From positions 165,177 to 229,176 of the forward strand of contig NW_022651109.1 of assembly GCF_004027225.2 (NCBI RefSeq): 64,000 nucleotides of DNA, read 5' to 3'. The DNA is from Strigops habroptila (taxonomy: Eukaryota; Chordata; Aves; Psittaciformes; Psittacidae). The notes beneath the pieces are model-generated. The model searched no databases, was not told the DNA's origin, and was given only the letters and a program-made list of their open reading frames with translations. Positions 60,503 through 64,000 of this stretch are shown here, piece after piece (position 1 is the first letter of the stretch; every line of letters starts with the position of its first letter). Made by a program: the position numbers and the translations under genes.

Positions 60503-60625
60503 AAAAAGGGAAGTAAAGGAGGAAGGGGGGGCGGAGTTTAACCCACGTGACCAAAGGGGGCGGGGCTTCCCCATTGGCCCCTCCCACTTCCCCATTGTCC
60601 GCGCGGGTCCGTGTCCGGTGGCGCC
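60503..60625 (+). promoter_or_regulatory. TYROBP: TYROBP promoter with PU.1-like site
   Basis: AAAAAGGGAAGTA at 60503-60515 closely matches the PU.1 (ETS) consensus, followed by a second GGAGGAAGG at 60518-60526. Two 'ggcggagcttaccgtaag' repeats and GC boxes lie at 60440-60495. ATTGG occurs at 60574. The ATG is at 60626. PU.1 control fits the myeloid expression known for TYROBP. Confidence 0.5.
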
Positions 60626-61826
60626 ATGAGCCCCCCCCCCGCACTGCTCCTGCTGCTGCTGCTGCTGATGGGTGAGACCACGCCCCCCCGAGGCCACGCC
60701 CCCCTCCGGGGGCTCCGCCCACTGCCCCCCACCCACAGTAACCCCCCCGCCCCCCCCCCCCCCGGCAACAGGAGCCAATTGGGGGGGGGAGGCAATGGGA
60801 GGGGCCAGGTGTAGGGGGAGGAGCCAATAGGGGAGGGGCCAATGGGTGAGAGGAGACAATTGGGTGGGAGGGGCCAATGGGGGAGGGGCCAATGGGTGGG
60901 AGGAGCCAATGGGGTGGGGATAATGGGGTGGGAGGAGCCAATGGGGAAGAGATAATGGGGTGGGAGGAGCCAATGGGGTGGGAGGAGCCAACGGGGAGGA
61001 GCCAATGGGGTGGGAGGAGCCAATAGGAGAGGGAAGAGCTAATAAGGGAGCAGACAATGGGGGAGGAGCCAATGGGGTGGGAAGGGCCAAGGGGAGGAGC
61101 TAATGGGAAGGGGAGGAGCAAATAGGGGAGGAGCCAATGGGGAGGGAGGAGCCAATGGGGGAGGAGCCCAATGTGGTGGGAGGAGCAAAGAAGGGAGGAG
61201 CCAATGGGGAGGGAGGGGCGGAGCTTCCACCGCTGTCACATGACGCCTCCCTCATGTCTCCATCCAGGATTGGCCGCTGCAGAGGGAGGTGAGGCCCCGC
61301 CCCCTCCAACCCCACGCCCACCCACCCGAGGTCAAGTGGGCGCACGTGGGGGGGTCACCATGTTCTCCCATCCATCAATCAGATTGCAGCTCCTGCCTGC
61401 CGGGCCCGGGAACCAATCGCAGCTCTGGTGGCCGCTGACATCATCATGACGCTGCTCATCGCGGGCGGGGCCTATTGCCTGGGAGGGCGGGCCAGAGAGG
61501 TGAGGGCGGGGTCAAGGGGAGGGGGCGGAGCAGGAGGGATGGGCGGGGTCATGGGAGTAGCAGAGCCAATGGGAGAGGCGGAGCCATGGGGCGTGGCCAG
61601 CGGTGGGCGGAGCTTCCCCTCACTGACCCCGCCCTCTTAACCCCTCCCAGGCGCGCCCAAGCCCCGCCCCCAGGAGGTGGAGCCGACCTATCAGGTGAGA
61701 TCAGGGCGTGTGTGGGAGGGGCAAGGGGGCGGAGCTTTGCCCTTATATGGCGCGGCTGACCCGACCTCTGCCCCCCAGGAGCTACAGGGCGCACGTGGAG
61801 ACGTCTACAGCGAGCTCAAGCGATAG
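60626..61826 (+). CDS. TYROBP: TYROBP (DAP12) ITAM adaptor
   Basis: A small membrane adaptor that pairs with activating receptors on myeloid and NK cells and recruits SYK/ZAP70. Exons 60626-60671 (signal MSPPPALLLLLLLLM), 61268-61288 (21-base exon), 61383-61499, 61651-61694 and 61779-61826. Exon 3 gives the short DCSSC ectodomain (dimerising Cys) and a transmembrane helix with the essential Asp (LVAADIIMTLLIAGG). Exons 4-5 give the ITAM YQELQGARGDVYSEL (YxxL, 7 residues, YxxL) and stop at 61824. In exon 3 an extra A at 61415-61416 separates the frames of GPGT and IAALVAAD. Removing it leaves the junction to exon 4 out of phase by one, so a second fault is implied. As assembled the frame stops inside the helix. 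The adjacent partner gene HCST is not seen. Confidence 0.8.
60775..61215. repeat. Forward CCAAT-box minisatellite in intron 1 of TYROBP
   Basis: About 24 units of 15-22 bases based on 'ggaggagccaatggggtggg', around 14 with an intact CCAAT. GAGCCAATGGG matches the NF-Y consensus. It starts about 100 bases after exon 1. Confidence 0.8.
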
Positions 61827-61878
61827 CCCCGCCCCCTCCCCCTCCCCCCACACCGGGCTCTGGCCCCTCCCCCACCCC

Positions 61879-61884
61879 AATAAA
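61879..61884 (+). terminator. TYROBP: Polyadenylation signal of TYROBP
   Basis: AATAAA, 53 bases after the stop codon. The RBM42 start codon follows only about 130 bases later. Confidence 0.75.
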
Positions 61885-61966
61885 CAGCTTTTTGCCTCAA
61901 TTTTCCCTTTTTCGCCTCATTTCCGAGTCGCTGGGGAAGGGGGGGGTGGTTTTGCGGGCGTGCTCG

Positions 61967-62017
61967 TGACGTCATCGCCATGCGCCGGAAGTGGCTCTTC
62001 CCTCCTTTGCCATCATG
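61967..62017 (+). promoter_or_regulatory. RBM42: RBM42 promoter: CRE, ETS and YY1 sites
   Basis: TGACGTCA at 61967-61974, CCGGAAGTG at 61985-61993 and GCCATCATGGCGG over the start codon (YY1-like). It has the same three-site design as the synaptophysin-like promoter, is TATA-less and CpG-rich. Confidence 0.6.
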
Positions 62018-63414
62018 GCGGCAGCTGCGGCTCCCGCAGCGGCGGCGGCTCCAGCGGCCGGGCCTGGGCCTGGTCCCGGTCCCGGAGCTGCGGCCTCGGC
62101 CGTGACCGGGAACGGAGCGACCGCGGTGACCGGGAACGGGGCAGCGGCGGCGGCGGCGGCGGGAGCGGGGCCGGCCAAGAGCGGCGAGGAGCGGCTGAAG
62201 GAGATGGAGGCCGAGATGGCGCTGTGAGGGGCGGGGGCTACGGGGTTACCATGGCAACGGGGGGGAAGGGGGGGGGGGAGACAGGGTTGCCGTGGCAACG
62301 GGGGGCGGGCGGAAGCCCGTGGGGGGGGGGTGCCATGGCAACGGAGGGGGTCATGGAGAGGGGTTGCCATGGCAACGCAGATGGGCGGGGCCTGGGGCAT
62401 GGGCGGCCGCAGGTTCCCATGGCAACGAGGGTGGGCGGGGCTTGGGGTCGCCCTGGCAACGGGGGGGGGGCATGAAGAGGGATTCCCATGGCAACACGGA
62501 GTGGGCGGGGCTTGAGGAGGTGAAGGAGGCGGGGCTAAGGGAGTGGGCGGGGCTATACGGAGTCCCTGGGGGTGTGGGTGGAAGGTTCCATTGGGGGGTG
62601 ATGGGGGGGATTGGGGGGTAATGGGGGGACTGGGCGGTGATGGGGGGGACTGGGCACCCCCCTGACCCCGTCTGTCCCCCCCCAGGTTCGAGCAGGAGGT
62701 GCTGGAGCCCCCACCCCGGCTGCACCCCCCAGTACTGGGGACCCAGCATCGGCCATGGCCGTGCCCCCCGTGACCCCTGTCCTGCGGCCCATCATTGCCA
62801 CCAACACCTACCAGCAGGTGACACCCCATGGACCCCCCCATAGCCCTCCCCATGGCCCCCCCATTGCCCCATATCCTCATGTCCCTTCGCCCCCCTTCAG
62901 GTCCAACAGAGCCTTGAGGCTCGCGCCGCCGCCGCTGCCACCGTCCCCCCCATTGGAGCCCCCCCGGTGCCATTTGTGGGTCCAGGTAGGTGTCATGTCA
63001 CCCCCCCCCCCAAAGTGTCCCCAAGCGCTTTGGGGTGACCCGAATGCACTCACCCCACACCCCCTTTATGTGTGTCCCCCCCCCCAGCTGTGTCCCCACA
63101 GAGGCCACCAGTGCTGAGACCGGCCTTTGTCCCCCACGTGCTGCAGCGCTCTGGTGAGTGGGGACAGGGGGACATGGGGGGGTCAATGGGGGGACGTTGA
63201 GGGGGGTAAATGGGGGGATATGGGGGGGCTGACATGTCGTTCTGTCTCTTACAGGTGCCCCCCGGTCTCTATCCCTGCGCCCCCCCCCCGGGGCCATCGT
63301 GGGCCCTCCCCTGGGGGCTCCCCCCGCCCCCCCGCTGCTGATGGCCCCGCCCCTGCAGCGGCCCCCCCGGCGCCCCTCCCCCCCGCTGGGACCCCCCTGC
63401 GAGGCCCCGCCCCT
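62015..63414 (+). CDS. RBM42: RBM42, N-terminal part (runs off the right edge)
   Basis: RBM42 is a nuclear and cytoplasmic RNA-binding protein with one C-terminal RRM. Exons 62015-62223, 62686-62817, 62901-62985, 63088-63153 and 63255-63414 are seen; the RRM exons lie beyond the window. Conserved stretches: KSGEERLKEMEAEMALFEQE, RPIIATNTYQQVQQ, LEARAAAAATVPP and LRPAFVPHVLQR. The N-terminus is Ala/Gly/Pro-rich, including a duplicated VTGNGA. In exon 2 one G is missing (GG at 62704-62705). Restoring it gives EVLGAPTPAAPPSTGD and also makes the junction to exon 3 phase 0. As assembled, exon 2 ends in a stop after CPP. From 63415 to the end is intron with 'gggggttaatgggg' repeats. Confidence 0.85.
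62240..62500. repeat. RFX X-box-like array in intron 1 of RBM42
   Basis: Seven units of 30-45 bases each centred on a near-palindrome GTTGCCATGGCAAC: 62245-62258, 62286-62299, 62330-62342, 62363-62376 (perfect), 62413-62426, 62447-62460 and 62482-62495. The consensus for RFX factors is GTNRCC, 0-3 bases, RGYAAC. Confidence 0.75.
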
Positions 63415-64000
63415 GTGAGTGGGGGGGTCAATGGGGGGCTATGGGCGGTCAATGGGGTTAATGGGGGGGGCTGTGGGGTGAATGGGATGCTAATGGCGGG
63501 TTAATGGAGGTTAATGGGAAGGATATGGGGGAGTTAAGGGAGGGATTTTGGGGGTTCTAGAGGTTAATGGGGGGGGTTAAGGGAGAATTGGGGGAGTCCT
63601 GAAGAGACAATGGGGGTTAAGAGGGGGTTTAAGGAGAGAATGAATGAGATTGGGGGGTGTAATGGGTGGATTTGGGGTACAGGGAGGGTTAATGGGGGAC
63701 AGGAGGGGAGATTGGGGGGTCCTGGTGGTCAATGGGTGGGTTAAGGGGGGTTATGGCGGCATTGGGGGGTTCTGGGGGTCAATGGGACTTAATGGGGGTT
63801 AATAGAAGGACTATGGGGCAGTTAAAGGGTGTTGAGATGAAATGGGGGTTAAGTGGGGATTTGGGGGTCTATGGAGGTAAATGGGGGGTTAAAGGAAGCA
63901 TTTAGGGCATGAATGCGGGAGAATGGGATGGAAATGGGGTGAATGGGGGGTAATGGGGGGCTATGGGGTTACAAAGGGGGGTATATGGGCGTGGGGGGGT
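63415..64000. repeat. 'gggggttaatggg' low-order repeat in RBM42 intron 5
   Basis: Degenerate G- and T-rich units (ggggttaatgg, gattgggggg) to the window edge. No exon is seen. Confidence 0.7.

Overview
The window looks like a GC-rich bird chromosome, probably a small microchromosome. The genes are vertebrate, with GT-AG introns and AATAAA signals, and most introns and spacers are filled with private tandem repeats. The gene set matches human 19q13: kallikrein-type serine proteases, CTU1, TYROBP and RBM42. The host class is an inference; no species can be named from sequence alone.

Layout: positions 1-46150 hold six serine protease genes in tandem, all on the + strand. They are called A to F here (A 2552-4632, B 9379-15473, C 18001-22463, D 26072-30587, E 32769-36527, F 41019-45412). 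Each has five coding exons with the kallikrein phase pattern 1-2-1-0, a 137-base exon 4 and a 153-base exon 5 (with exceptions noted per gene). Each has the His57/Asp102/Ser195 triad and Asp189, which predicts trypsin-like cleavage after Arg/Lys. E resembles KLK13 and F resembles KLK14, and F is followed by CTU1 (after one inserted gene), as in mammals. Positions 46250-52520 hold a minus-strand synaptophysin-family four-transmembrane gene. Positions 53100-59480 hold CTU1 (minus), the tRNA wobble-uridine thiolase subunit, with a large frame-preserving repeat inside its coding region. Positions 60626-61884 hold TYROBP/DAP12 (+), and RBM42 (+) runs off the right edge from 62015.

A to F would make secreted, trypsin-activated proteases that may form an activation cascade. 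TYROBP is the ITAM adaptor of myeloid and NK receptors and has a PU.1-like site upstream. CTU1, RBM42 and the synaptophysin-like gene have housekeeping-style promoters (CCAAT, CRE/ETS, YY1).

Two window-wide themes stand out. First, several minisatellites are built around a transcription-factor motif: CCAAT boxes beside A, C, E and in TYROBP intron 1, RFX X-boxes in RBM42 intron 1, octamer plus CACCC motifs between the synaptophysin-like gene and CTU1, and TAATTA upstream of CTU1. Second, single-base indels interrupt otherwise well conserved exons of C, D, E, TYROBP and RBM42. This suggests residual assembly error, although real decay of C and D cannot be excluded.
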